A stretch of DNA of 64,000 nt from Lacticaseibacillus paracasei subsp. paracasei (lineage in GTDB: Bacteria; Bacillota; Bacilli; Lactobacillales; Lactobacillaceae). The stretch covers positions 1,054,001 through 1,118,000 of the forward strand of contig NZ_AP012541.1 of NCBI RefSeq assembly GCF_000829035.1, in the 5' to 3' direction. A program made the position numbers and the translations under genes. Below, in pieces: positions 47,682 to 56,698 of this stretch. Each line of letters starts with the position of its first letter. Position 1 is the first letter of the stretch. Below the pieces are notes generated by a model, which worked only from the letters and a program-made list of their open reading frames with translations, searched no databases and was not told the origin of the DNA.

Positions 47682-50345
47682 TTATTGCCACATTTTCCGA
47701 AAGCGAGCGGGCCAGTTAACCAAAACGGCATGTTTCCCGTTTCGCGGCCAGTATTCAAGGAAAGCGAGGGCAATTAAGCCGATTAACCCAAGGCTTGTCA
47801 CGGTCCAGCCAGCTTTGATCCCAGGGGTGTGATAACTCAAGGTGAATTTCAGGCTTGCTGAAGGGACTTTGAGTCCGATGAAGCCGCGATAGTTTTGGAT
47901 TTTCACTTGCTTGTTATCAACTTGCCAGCCTTTTTCATAGGGGATGGTTAACATGATGTAGCCGCTGTTGTTTTGACGGGTGGTTAAAGTGACGCTGCCG
48001 TTTTTGACGACTTGCTTAGGCGCGTGTTGCTTTGCCGCGGCAACCGCCTGTTCGAATGGTTGGCGATTGAGGGTATATAAAGCAAAATGATCGAGATCAA
48101 TCTGATCAATGTTGCGGTTGAACGTTAAGGTGACAGTTGTCGGTTTTTCCGCGTCAATAGGTAATGAGACCGTTTTGCTGCCATTGTCAGGATCGTTTTT
48201 GAGCGGCACATTATTGATGCTGATGGCCATGTTTTTGCGCATATTTTCACCCATGACCAAGTAACGCTGCTCGGTACTCGGGTTGACGTTTAAGGTAATC
48301 GTCGCGCCGAGCTTTTTATCCTTTTTGGTGGCAATGGCATTTGTCAAAGTGGTCAACGGCTTCACGTTGTCAACGGTGATGCCGGAGAAATCGGTGGTTG
48401 TGAAAATTGCGCCGATGGTTTCCGGTGTGAAGGTGCTGAAGTAGGCATTTTGTTGAAGTACGGGATTAGCTTGCACCTGTGTCGGTACTTTTCGATAAAT
48501 CTGGGTGGCCACAGGGAGCGCATCAGGATTTTGGTAAATATTGAAATAATCGTTATGACCGATCAACTTGTATGCCGGTAAATCATAACGGGGGTTGTCA
48601 ATGATTCGAGAAGAAATCTGCTGGTATTCAGGCGTTGTCGTTTTCGTGCTTTGCGTATTGACCAGCAACAGTTGCCGGACACCGAGCAGGCTTTCGAGCG
48701 GCCAAGTCAGATCGTTGTTTTTCACGCGGCCGGCTGAGCCAATGGCACCGACATTGGTTAACGCATTGATCGTGCTAGTGTTGAGGACGGATGAGAAGGT
48801 GCTAATACCGTTAAAATTGTACTGATAAGGATCGTCCATGGACCGCTGGGTATCACTGTTTACCCGGTAAAAAGTATTTGGCGCCAGTGTTTTCGCTTCG
48901 GTGTAAGCCGCGTTAAGCGCCTTGCTTGTAACGGTGAAGTCTGCTTTTGAGATGAAACTGATGGCTTTGAGACTCGCGTATGCATTGGCGCCCATATCTA
49001 GCACCAGCAAGGTTAGGAGACCGCCAACCACCCATTTTTGTGGGAACAGGTGATGCGCCCAACTATACAGTAAGATGGCCGCTACTAAGAGTAAGACGCC
49101 GCCGAGGACGAGGTTGGTCAAGGTGACATACTTGTGACTGCCCATGCGCCAAGCCGTTGGGATGAAGACGACCCCGCCGACAACCACGCTGGCGATAATC
49201 ATTCGTAGACGTGAGACTGACGGCAGGTTGGCGAGACCGCGTAAACCGAGCAATAACAACCAAAAAATGACAATAAAAGAATGCCGATAAAGGTACCAAA
49301 CCGGCGCGCGAAAACCTTGCCACATGATGACAAGCGGGTTGAGCCAAATGGACAGCATCAGAATCACAGTCATCACGCCGGAAATCAAACGCTCGCGAAC
49401 CGAGATTGCTGGAGCTAAGAAGTAAAAGACAGCGCCTAAGAGGGCGATCATGCCCATGTATAAATTGGGCAGGCCATTTGATAACTGCGCAAAGTTGAAA
49501 CTGCCAGGAATCAATTTTGACGGCAGATCGATCAGCGAGAAAAGTGGTTTGATGGTGAAATCCGCACCAGCACTGGAAAGACGTGAGGCACTTAAGGCCA
49601 GATAAGTGGGGATCAAGACGATGGCGCCGATCATACCGCTCAGTAACGACCCGCCGACGAAAAGCGCGATTTTGCGCAGCAGTTGAGGCTGATGGTGACT
49701 CGCCCATTGCCAGCAGAAATACAGCGCCGAGAAAATGGCGACCATGAAACCAATATAATAGTTCGTGATGAAGCTTAGGCTTAATGGCACAACATAGGGG
49801 ATGAGTCGGTGTTCTTCAAAGAGGCGGTCAATGCCTAAAATCACGAGCGGCAATAAAATCACGCCGTCCATCCACATGATATTCAGAAAGTTGGCAATCA
49901 GGAAGCCGGAAAGGCCGTAACTGACGCTGAAGACCAAGGTGTACCAGTTTTTGCCATAGCGATGGCTGGCCAATACCTGCGCAGCAAGTGCCGCGGTGCT
50001 GTACTTAAGCGCGGTCACAAACAACATGGCCACGGGAATGGCTTGGCGCGATACAAGCACGAAGATCAAGTTGAAAGGACTTAACAGGTAATAGGTCCAA
50101 TTTGCATACATGCCGCCGCCAAGACTGTTGGAGAAAGAATAAGCTTTGCCAGCTGTGCCCATTAAGGCGTGTTTCAGATAAGTAAAGAAATCAACATATT
50201 GAACGGCTGAATCGTTTGCCAAAATAGATGACGAGCCAAAAGGCGCCATTTTTAACGCGGCGAAAACGATCAGACTGATGGTGAAGGTCATGCTGAAACT
50301 GATGAGCAATAATGGCCATGTTCGATGCTTTTTAAATCGCGACAT
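47682..50345 (-). CDS. yfhO: YfhO family polytopic membrane protein (GT-C type)
   Basis: The 887-residue protein has about a dozen membrane helices in its first 580 residues, then an extracytoplasmic beta-rich domain and a final helix (near 860). The start region LANDSAVQYVDFFTYLKHALMG and SFSNSLGGGMYANWTYYLLSPFNL is typical of YfhO. In other Firmicutes YfhO works with CsbB to glycosylate lipoteichoic acid, using undecaprenyl-phosphate sugar. A CsbB/GtrB-like gene lies 2.4 kb away. GAAGGAGT precedes ATG. Confidence 0.88.
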   Translation of the reverse strand: MSRFKKHRTWPLLLISFSMTFTISLIVFAALKMAPFGSSSILANDSAVQYVDFFTYLKHALMGTAGKAYSFSNSLGGGMYANWTYYLLSPFNLIFVLVSRQAIPVAMLFVTALKYSTAALAAQVLASHRYGKNWYTLVFSVSYGLSGFLIANFLNIMWMDGVILLPLVILGIDRLFEEHRLIPYVVPLSLSFITNYYIGFMVAIFSALYFCWQWASHHQPQLLRKIALFVGGSLLSGMIGAIVLIPTYLALSASRLSSAGADFTIKPLFSLIDLPSKLIPGSFNFAQLSNGLPNLYMGMIALLGAVFYFLAPAISVRERLISGVMTVILMLSIWLNPLVIMWQGFRAPVWYLYRHSFIVIFWLLLLGLRGLANLPSVSRLRMIIASVVVGGVVFIPTAWRMGSHKYVTLTNLVLGGVLLLVAAILLYSWAHHLFPQKWVVGGLLTLLVLDMGANAYASLKAISFISKADFTVTSKALNAAYTEAKTLAPNTFYRVNSDTQRSMDDPYQYNFNGISTFSSVLNTSTINALTNVGAIGSAGRVKNNDLTWPLESLLGVRQLLLVNTQSTKTTTPEYQQISSRIIDNPRYDLPAYKLIGHNDYFNIYQNPDALPVATQIYRKVPTQVQANPVLQQNAYFSTFTPETIGAIFTTTDFSGITVDNVKPLTTLTNAIATKKDKKLGATITLNVNPSTEQRYLVMGENMRKNMAISINNVPLKNDPDNGSKTVSLPIDAEKPTTVTLTFNRNIDQIDLDHFALYTLNRQPFEQAVAAAKQHAPKQVVKNGSVTLTTRQNNSGYIMLTIPYEKGWQVDNKQVKIQNYRGFIGLKVPSASLKFTLSYHTPGIKAGWTVTSLGLIGLIALAFLEYWPRNGKHAVLVNWPARFRKMWQ

Positions 50346-50495
50346 ATAGAGAGGGACTCCTTCGAAAATTCGGTAGGGTCAAAAGTTAATAAACAATATG
50401 ATAGCAGAAAAAATGACTGACTTAAAAATAAGCAAGTCTTGAATATTAACTTAATCATAACGCGTCTTTGAACTGAAAAGTGACCGGAAGCGCAA

Positions 50496-50509
50496 TGAAA
50501 GCGCTGTGG
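50496..50509. promoter_or_regulatory. Possible cre site in the yfhO divergent region
   Basis: TGAAAGCGCTGTGG matches 11 of 14 positions of the consensus TGAAAGCGCTTTCA. It lies between the divergent polytopic membrane genes and may bring them under CcpA. Confidence 0.35.
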
Positions 50510-50619
50510 CTGCTATTTTAAAAAAAACGTAGCAATTGGTGATACTTGTGACATCGGGTGGTGTGGTCAACGGGATGAAAATAATCTTTTCCGGTAAGAC
50601 AAACAGCATCGGGGAACGG

Positions 50620-50625
50620 TACAAT
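50620..50625 (+). promoter_or_regulatory. -10 element for the second polytopic gene
   Basis: TACAAT lies 30 bp before the ATG at 50656. The matching -35 is poor. Confidence 0.35.
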
Positions 50626-50655
50626 AGAATGAAAGTTATTTTGGGAGGACGGTTT

Positions 50656-52395
50656 ATGCACTCACAGACATCATCAGCAAAGCTGAAGACATTTATGACA
50701 CAAAATGCTGTCTGGCTGTTGCCGATTTTGGCGATGGTCTTGGTTTTGCTCGTACAGTGGCCGCAGCTGCATCTACCCTATATCTTTCATCAAGACGATA
50801 CGATGCCACAGCTGCGGCGGTTGGAAAGCTATGTGACCAGTGTGCGGCACGGCCAGTATTTTCCCAAGGTTTTTCCTGAGGCAGTCCGCAACTTTGGCTA
50901 TGCTTTTGACGCGTACTATCCTTCATTAATGTTGTTGCCATATGTGTGGCTACGGCTGATGGGGATGGGGGTGGTCGGTGCGTATGATGGTTATCAGGCC
51001 CTCATTCTCATCGCCACAGTATTGGCTGCCTACGCTAGTTTCTTGAAAATTCGGCGAAAACCGCTGGCGGCGTTTGTTTTCAGCATGGTGTATACGACTG
51101 CGGTCTACCGGGCCTTAGACGCCTTTGTGCGGGGGGCCTTGGGTGAAAATCTGGCCTTCATTTTCCTGCCGATCATCGCCGCGGGCATGTATGAGCTTTA
51201 CGTCAAACGAACCGATAACTGGTTTTTACTGGCGTTTGGTGTGACCGGTCTGATGTATGCGCATATGTTGTCGCTGGTTATGGTGCTGGAATTTTTGGTT
51301 GGCGGCTTTCTCGTGTTGGTTGGCATGCGGCGCGTGACTTGGCGAATGGTCAAGTACACGATACTGGCAGCGCTCAGTACACTGCTGATGGGACTGGGCA
51401 GCTACTTGCCGATGATTGAGATGTCCAATCATATTGCGTTGAAGTTAAGCGAGTCTGCGACGATCTGGCCGAACTTCATCCTCTATAGTTTGGGTGATCT
51501 TTTTGAGAACTCCCTGAGTATGTATGCCTCAACCAGTAATATGCAGAATGTCGGCCAAGCCTTTCGACCTGGCATGGGCATTTTCATGTTAATGACAGCC
51601 ATTGTGCTGGTGATTCGTTGGCGGAAATTGAATCAAGCGGTTAAGGTAGTTGCTGGCCTAGGGCTGTTGACGATCTTTCTAAGCACCAATTTGTTCCCGT
51701 GGTCGTTGTTTAGCAAAACGATCTTCGGTGTCATCCAATTTCCTTGGCGATACTTGGAGCTGACGACTTTATTTCTTAGTCTGGCAATTGGGTTGATCGT
51801 GGCGGATCGTCCAGCCTCATCACATGTTGCTTGGGGGCTGGTGCTGGCAACCTGCATTGTCGGTTTCAGTTATGCCGTGAATATCAATGCGACGATGCTT
51901 AATGCCAACATTTATCGCATCACCGATGAGAATGCAACGGCTTATTATGAAGATGCAACTGGCGGCGGGAGTGAGTATGCACCAGAAGATTTTGATTCAA
52001 CGACTTTTTTTAAAAAGACAACTTATTCGGTAACGGCTTCTCATCAATTGACCCGGCTAACGATGCCAACCCAAACTTACAATGATATGCGTTTTACCTA
52101 TACCAGCAGCAAGCCGGTGACCCTGAAGCTGCCAAAATTTGGCTACGTCGGTTATCATGTGACCATCAGCGGTAAGACAGTTGACTACTGGCCAAGTGGC
52201 AAAAATGCTCAGATCACGATAACGGCACAAGCAGGCACGCATCGTGTTCGAGTTGTCTATACAGGCACGACGCTGCAACATGTGACCGGCTGGCTTTCCT
52301 TAGTGGCTGCGTTTGGCTTTGGCGGCTGGTGGTTGTTGCGTGAAACACGTAGGCAACGGGCAACGGATGAGCGGATAACGGCTGGGTCTGAATAA
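50656..52395 (+). CDS. Polytopic membrane protein, GT-C/6-pyruvoyl-tetrahydropterin-synthase-related type
   Basis: The 579-residue protein has ten or more membrane helices and a C-terminal beta-rich domain (TYSVTASHQLTRLTMPTQTYNDMRF onward) before a last helix. The first external loop has HQDDTMPQLRRLESYVTSVRHGQYFPKVFPEAVRNFGYAFDAYYPS, similar in layout to the YfhO loop and carrying adjacent Asp residues as in GT-C enzymes. GGGAGGAC precedes ATG 50656. A role as a sugar transferase using a lipid-linked donor is inferred. Confidence 0.75.
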   Translation: MHSQTSSAKLKTFMTQNAVWLLPILAMVLVLLVQWPQLHLPYIFHQDDTMPQLRRLESYVTSVRHGQYFPKVFPEAVRNFGYAFDAYYPSLMLLPYVWLRLMGMGVVGAYDGYQALILIATVLAAYASFLKIRRKPLAAFVFSMVYTTAVYRALDAFVRGALGENLAFIFLPIIAAGMYELYVKRTDNWFLLAFGVTGLMYAHMLSLVMVLEFLVGGFLVLVGMRRVTWRMVKYTILAALSTLLMGLGSYLPMIEMSNHIALKLSESATIWPNFILYSLGDLFENSLSMYASTSNMQNVGQAFRPGMGIFMLMTAIVLVIRWRKLNQAVKVVAGLGLLTIFLSTNLFPWSLFSKTIFGVIQFPWRYLELTTLFLSLAIGLIVADRPASSHVAWGLVLATCIVGFSYAVNINATMLNANIYRITDENATAYYEDATGGGSEYAPEDFDSTTFFKKTTYSVTASHQLTRLTMPTQTYNDMRFTYTSSKPVTLKLPKFGYVGYHVTISGKTVDYWPSGKNAQITITAQAGTHRVRVVYTGTTLQHVTGWLSLVAAFGFGGWWLLRETRRQRATDERITAGSE

Positions 52396-52414
52396 TGAAA
52401 CAAAAGAGATTCTT

Positions 52415-52600
52415 GCCGTGCCAAACTCCGCAATCTCCGACCAGATGGGGCTGGCGACGCGGAGCTAGAGCGGTGACGGCGCTTTGAGCCCGCAAAACCC
52501 GCGGTCTCGAAGTCGCCTAACAACATCAGCGACAAAGCCCGGTCGCTGTGTTGTTTGCCCGGCTGAGCCCCATCTGACCTACGACTGCTCCGCCTTGCCA
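52415..52600 (+). repeat. Structured repeat family A, copy A3
   Basis: This copy begins GCCGTGCCAAACTCCGCA, 20 bp after the stop of the upstream gene and in its sense orientation. One inner hairpin is GAGCCCGC/GCGGTCTC. The other is ACAACATCAGCGAC/GTCGCTGTGTTGT. The outer arms include GATGGGGCT paired to GAGCCCCATC. It mirrors copy A2 at the other end of the divergent pair. Confidence 0.78.
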
Positions 52601-52634
52601 ATAGTATCTTTAAATTCTAATAAAAATATCCGTG

Positions 52635-52678
52635 AAAAAAAGCAAACAATTTTCCGCAATAAGGAGTTGTTTGCTTTT
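52635..52678. terminator. Bidirectional terminator between the GT-C-like and csbB-like genes
   Basis: AAAAAAAGCAAACAA (52635-52649) and TTGTTTGCTTTT (52667-52678) pair, with T-runs on both strands. Confidence 0.82.
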
Positions 52679-52753
52679 CTTTAGTAGCACTGGATTATGT
52701 CCTATGTCCCAGCTCAATCATTTTTAAATTACTTTTGACTATGTGACATACAG

Positions 52754-53683
52754 TTACTTGATCTCACGTGCGATAAAAATCGGGCGTCGTTTGGTTTCTA
52801 AGTAAATGCGGCCGATGTAGCGGCCAACGATGCCGAGGGCGAACAACTGGAGGCCGCCGATCATCAGAAAGATAGAGACCATTGACGGCCAGCCAGCGGT
52901 CGGATCACCGTAAATAGCTGCGCGAACAACAATGAAGATTAAGGCTAAAAACGAGCCAACGAAACTGACAATCCCTAGGATGGAGACGAAAGTTAGCGGT
53001 GCTTCAGAGAAGTCGATGATGCCATCAAGCGCGTATCGCAAGAGCCCCATGAAGGACCAGCTCGTCTCCCCATGTTGACGCTCGATGTTGCGATAAGGCA
53101 GATACTTTGTTTTGAACCCAACCCAGCTGAATAGCCCTTTAGAGAAGCGGTTGCGCTCGGTCATTTGAATGACAGCTTCGACAACCTGTCTCGTCATCAG
53201 GCGGAAATCCCGTGCCCCTGGCACAATTTGAGTTTGCGAGACTTTATTAATGAATTTATAGAATAAATCCGAGAAAAATGAACGCATCCGAGCTTCGCCT
53301 GAGCGGTCAATGCGTTGAGCACCAGCCATATCATAGCCGTCTTGCAAGGCGGCATACATATCAGGAAGCATCGCTGGCGGGTCTTGCAGATCAGCATCCA
53401 TAACGGCATAGTAGTCTGCTTTTGCGGTGGAGAGACCAGCATACATGGCCGCCTCCTTACCAAACGAGCGAGAAAGATCAATGAAGTGAACCTGATCGTC
53501 TTTTGCTTGTAACTGTTTGATCTGCTGAAGGGTATCGTCACTTGAACCGTCGTTGACAAACCAAATTTGGGCTTGTAACGCGGTTAAGTCGTCGCGGAAT
53601 GTTTTAACAAGTTCCTGATAGATCAGCGGAACATTTTCTGACTCGTTATGACATGGAATGATAATTGCCACACTTTGCGGCAT
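52754..53683 (-). CDS. CsbB/GtrB-like polyprenyl-phosphate glycosyltransferase
   Basis: The 309-residue protein has a GT-A domain (AIIIPCHNESENVPLIYQEL, VNDGSSDDTL, DADLQDPPAML) and two C-terminal membrane helices (near 235-260 and 268-295). It is expected to load a sugar on undecaprenyl phosphate on the inner membrane face. ACAGGAGGC precedes ATG. Together with the YfhO-type proteins it could build an envelope glycan decoration. Confidence 0.88.
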   Translation of the reverse strand: MPQSVAIIIPCHNESENVPLIYQELVKTFRDDLTALQAQIWFVNDGSSDDTLQQIKQLQAKDDQVHFIDLSRSFGKEAAMYAGLSTAKADYYAVMDADLQDPPAMLPDMYAALQDGYDMAGAQRIDRSGEARMRSFFSDLFYKFINKVSQTQIVPGARDFRLMTRQVVEAVIQMTERNRFSKGLFSWVGFKTKYLPYRNIERQHGETSWSFMGLLRYALDGIIDFSEAPLTFVSILGIVSFVGSFLALIFIVVRAAIYGDPTAGWPSMVSIFLMIGGLQLFALGIVGRYIGRIYLETKRRPIFIAREIK

Positions 53684-53769
53684 GGGAAAGCCTCCTGTTT
53701 TGCGCTAATTTGATGATGGCTGAAAAAATACTTTGGCGTGCCAACTCGCACGGTGCCGCTATAACAGAG

Positions 53770-54408
53770 CTAATCTCGCATAGACTTAATCGCTTTTGCT
53801 AGCTTAGTTGTTTGACTGGTGACGGTTGTGAGATTGGCCGTCATGACATCGATTTGTTGATTGAGTGAACTGTAATATTGATTCAGCTGAGAAATTTGGC
53901 TTTCTAAGTCATCTTGTGAGGTGTCACTATCTGCGGTGGTGGAGAAGAAGGTATCCTCAGCCGTTAACATTTCGCGGTAATAACTGACCAGTGTTTTGTG
54001 ATCTAACTTGGCAAGTTTCAGACTTGTGAGAACGTTATTCAACTGTGTTTGCGGTGTATCCTCAGATGGCTGATTGTTGAGCTTTGTCAACGTATTATTT
54101 GCCCCAACCAAAGCGCTGTTGGCGGCTTCTAGTGATTTAAACGCCGCGGCACGCCTATCCAAAAGTTTTTTGACAGGGCCATTTTCTTTTTTTAAATCAG
54201 TTTGCGGATTTTCCTGGTAAGCCTTTTCAAAAGCAGAAGGAAAGGCGTTTACCGTTGATCCAATCGTCTTTAACGCATCTTGTTCTTGCTGCACCTGCGT
54301 TTGAACGGTGGCGGTTGTGGTTTTTAACTGGCTTTTAGGATTTAAAGTCGCCGAGCATCCAACAATCAAGACTGCCAGACTGGCTAACAAAATGAGTAAT
54401 TTTTTCAT
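53770..54408 (-). CDS. YkyA-like cell-wall-binding lipoprotein
   Basis: The 212-residue protein has a lipoprotein signal (KKLLILLASLAVLIVGCS, lipid Cys18) and then a nearly all-helical region with heptad-like repeats (VQTQVQQEQDALKTIGS, LLDRRAAAFKSLEAANSALVGANNTL, LESQISQLNQYYSSLNQQIDVM). This fits the YkyA family of surface lipoproteins, role unknown. A GAGGAG-type site precedes ATG. It follows the csbB-like gene start by 87 bp upstream on the same strand, so co-expression is possible. Confidence 0.8.
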   Translation of the reverse strand: MKKLLILLASLAVLIVGCSATLNPKSQLKTTTATVQTQVQQEQDALKTIGSTVNAFPSAFEKAYQENPQTDLKKENGPVKKLLDRRAAAFKSLEAANSALVGANNTLTKLNNQPSEDTPQTQLNNVLTSLKLAKLDHKTLVSYYREMLTAEDTFFSTTADSDTSQDDLESQISQLNQYYSSLNQQIDVMTANLTTVTSQTTKLAKAIKSMRD

Positions 54409-54535
54409 AGCAGCTCCTCTGTTTATATGGTAGCGTAAAGCCCGATTAAATACTAGCGGGGCGTGACGAGTACATGTGTTGACTATTCATTAAATGGAAT
54501 GTTCTATGCTAAACTGACTCTGGAGGGTGATGGCC

Positions 54536-55501
54536 ATGCACATAGGTATGCGAACGGTTAAAACGGCAGTGGGGACGGCAGCGGCAATGCTGATTGCTTA
54601 CGAGTTGCATCTTGAATATTGGACGGCCGCTGGGATTATTACGATTTTATCAGTCCAGAATACGACCAAGGCATCATTTCGGCTAGTCGCGTATCGCTTA
54701 TTGGCGACCGTGTTAGGTTTTGTGATTGCGATCGGTGCATTTTTGGTGCTGGGGTACAATGCACTGGCTTTCGGGCTTTTCTTACTCATTTTCATTCCTT
54801 TGACCAACGTGTTTGCGGTGCAGAGCGGTATCGTCATGACCGCGGTGCTAGTCACTCATTTTATGATGGCGAAAAGCTGCAGCTGGTTCTGGATTAAAAA
54901 TGAACTATTATTGCTCGCAGTGGGCGCTGGTGTGGCATTGATTGCCAATTTGTTCATGCCAAGTCTGGAAGCCAAAATCACTGAGTTTCAGGCACAAGTC
55001 GAAGCCGAGATGCGCGAGATTCTCGATCATATGAGCCAGCAATTGGGTCCGGATCACATTAAAAGTGCGGACAATTGGGCGAATCTGTCAGATTTGAAAA
55101 TGACCTTAGATGCCGCTGTTGCTTGGGCTAATCGCCATAGTGACAATCAGTTGCTGGCCGACAATGATTATTTTCAAGCCTATTTTGAAATGCGCGACAA
55201 TCAATATGAGTTGCTCCGGCAAATGCAAGACAGCCTTGACCGTATCGAAACTCCTGTGGAACAAGCAGCCGTCATCAGCGATGCCTTGGCGATGACGGCC
55301 AGTGTTCTGACCGAAGACAACCCCGCCACACAATTGGTCACCATGGTCAAAAAAATTCAACGCGATTTTGCTAAATCAGCGCTGCCAACAGACCGCGCAA
55401 GCTTCGAAAGCCGCGCGCGTTTGTTCTATTTCCTAGAAGACTTTTCCCGCTTGTTGCAGTTAAAGCGGAATTTTAACAATATTATTTCATCACAGAATTG
55501 A
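54536..55501 (+). CDS. Aromatic-acid-exporter family (ArAE/DUF939) membrane protein
   Basis: The 321-residue protein has about six N-terminal helices (MRTVKTAVGTAAAMLIAYELHLEYWTAAGIITILSVQNTTKASF, a family motif) and a cytoplasmic C-terminal helical domain from about residue 140. Substrate unknown. TGGAGGG lies 8 bases before ATG 54536; GTG 54527 and ATG 54530 are alternatives. It diverges from the ykyA-like gene. Confidence 0.85.
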   Translation: MHIGMRTVKTAVGTAAAMLIAYELHLEYWTAAGIITILSVQNTTKASFRLVAYRLLATVLGFVIAIGAFLVLGYNALAFGLFLLIFIPLTNVFAVQSGIVMTAVLVTHFMMAKSCSWFWIKNELLLLAVGAGVALIANLFMPSLEAKITEFQAQVEAEMREILDHMSQQLGPDHIKSADNWANLSDLKMTLDAAVAWANRHSDNQLLADNDYFQAYFEMRDNQYELLRQMQDSLDRIETPVEQAAVISDALAMTASVLTEDNPATQLVTMVKKIQRDFAKSALPTDRASFESRARLFYFLEDFSRLLQLKRNFNNIISSQN

Positions 55502-55564
55502 TTTGCGGTTTCCTACATGTCCTAAGTCATTTAAGTTGGAAAATAAAAAGGGGCGTTTAATCTG

Positions 55565-55693
55565 ATGGATGTCAAAGTCATAAAACTCGGTACCTCATTA
55601 GTGCCAAAAATTAACAACCCATATGCTGAGGCTAAATCTCTTTCACTTTATCAACCCGAAGAGTGGGCTGATATTGAGCACAATTTTCGCTGA
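55565..55693 (+). pseudogene. Probable MazE/PemI-type antitoxin relic (42 aa)
   Basis: ATG 55565 follows AAAAAGGGG. The product begins MDVKVIKLGTSLVPKI, like the AbrB/MazE swapped-hairpin start (VKxxGxSL), but continues for only 42 residues. Its TGA overlaps the next ATG (TGATG), as in toxin-antitoxin pairs. It is probably eroded. Confidence 0.4.
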
Positions 55694-55830
55694 TGTCCCA
55701 TCGCCGCAAGCAAGGTAACGATATTCCAGTTGATTCTGTCTCTCAAAGTGACGAAAATTCAATAATGGCATTCTCTGATCATTTGAGCAATCATGAGTAC
55801 AACAGAGTAGTTGCGTCATCGGTATTCTAA
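55693..55830 (+). pseudogene. Probable MazF/PemK-type toxin relic (45 aa)
   Basis: The 45-residue product has RRKQGNDIPVDSVSQS and IMAFSDHLSNHEYNRVV. These resemble, in order, the KQGDI-VD-PQ-G and RP-VLS--YN blocks of PemK/MazF with the intervening and C-terminal parts missing. It overlaps the preceding frame by one base. It is too short to be an active toxin. Confidence 0.4.
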
Positions 55831-55842
55831 GATAGAAAGCAA

Positions 55843-56007
55843 GAGCTGGCGGAGCGGCGAGGGGGCTCAGCCGTGAAATTGTTGTTGGCGGTTTACCGCC
55901 TACAACAAGGCCAGACTTTGAAATCGCGCGGGGTTTGCGCGAGTTCAAAGCTGTGCCCACAGCTCTAGCTTCGCGGTCGCCAGCCCTCCTCGCCGCGTAG
56001 CCAGCTC
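55843..56007 (-). repeat. Structured repeat family A, copy A4
   Basis: The outer stem is GAGCTGGC and GCGGCGAGGG against CCTCGCCGC and GCCAGCTC. One inner hairpin is TTGTTGGCGGT/ACCGCCTACAA. The other is ACTTTGAAATCGCGC/GCGCGAGTTCAAAG. By the GAGCCCC and hairpin order it reads in the minus direction. Confidence 0.7.
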
Positions 56008-56067
56008 GGACTAGGGGAGATACTTGACTGGAATAGAACTGAAGAGAAACGTCGTTTGCATTGCAAA

Positions 56068-56107
56068 AACGCGTTCGCAGGTTTCTAATCGCGCCTGCTC
56101 ACGCTCT
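56068..56107 (-). repeat. Collapsed copy of repeat family B (B6)
   Basis: On the minus strand it reads GAGCGTGAGCAGGCGCGATT, AGAAACCTGCGAACGCGTT. These are the two ends of family B joined with the central 80 bp absent. It lies just before the cspA promoter. Confidence 0.6.
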
Positions 56108-56115
56108 ATACTTGC

Positions 56116-56145
56116 TTGCCGTTTGGCGTGATGGTAGACTAAATA
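56116..56145 (+). promoter_or_regulatory. Candidate promoter of the cold-shock gene
   Basis: TTGCCG (56116-56121) and TAAATA (56140-56145) are 18 bases apart, leaving a leader of about 105 bases, as is usual for csp genes. Confidence 0.5.
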
Positions 56146-56256
56146 TGTACTTTTTGAATGGTCGTGGTTGCATGGTTTCAGAACTTTCTTCCACTTGTAC
56201 CAAACAGAAATACACGATATTATCATGCGTCAGCAGACGCAAGGAGGAATGTTCTC

Positions 56257-56457
56257 ATGGAACACGGCACAGTTAAATGGTTCAATGCTGAAAAGGGTTA
56301 CGGTTTTATCACTCGCGAAGATGGTAGCGATGTTTTCGTTCACTTCTCAGCTATCCAAGGCGACGGCTACAAGACCCTCGAAGAAGGCCAAGCAGTCACT
56401 TTTGAAGTTGAAGACAGCGATCGCGGTCCACAAGCGGTTAACGTTAACAAAGACTAA
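56257..56457 (+). CDS. Cold-shock protein (CspA family)
   Basis: This 66-residue OB-fold nucleic-acid chaperone has RNP1 KGYGFIT and RNP2 [17 protein letters not shown] lies 8 bases before ATG 56257. The long leader fits post-transcriptional cold control. A terminator follows at 56472. Confidence 0.97.
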   Translation: MEHGTVKWFNAEKGYGFITREDGSDVFVHFSAIQGDGYKTLEEGQAVTFEVEDSDRGPQAVNVNKD

Positions 56458-56471
56458 TATGAAAGTTTCAG

Positions 56472-56503
56472 AGCTGGTTGCAGAGATGCAACCGGCTTTT
56501 TAT
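56472..56503 (+). terminator. Terminator after the cold-shock gene
   Basis: AGCTGGTTGCA (56472-56482) pairs with TGCAACCGGCT (56487-56497) with one G-T pair and a four-base loop; T-rich sequence follows. Confidence 0.85.
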
Positions 56504-56698
56504 TTTCGCGTGTGCACGAGGACAGATACAGGTAAAATGGGTGAGTAGCGATGTTGCGTACCGGCATCAAATAAAAGTGGCGGATTGTCTGACTTTTTCT
56601 AAAACTCATTTGGCAGGTGCTCAATGCGTGTAAGTGCATGTTAAACTAGTTCATAGCATGTTAATTGAAACATTTTTTGGAAGGTGGGGAAGGGCTGC

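Noticed and set aside
49063-49707. 214-codon minus-strand frame within yfhO
   Set aside because: It is a shadow frame inside a well-supported membrane protein gene on the same strand.
52214-52601. Minus-strand frames of 93 and 114 codons over repeat A3
   Set aside because: They overlap the end of a real gene and the repeat, and read as low-complexity Arg/Ser-rich sequence.
54486-54516. TTGACT with TATGCT as the ArAE promoter
   Set aside because: The spacing is about 20 bases, too long for a confident call.
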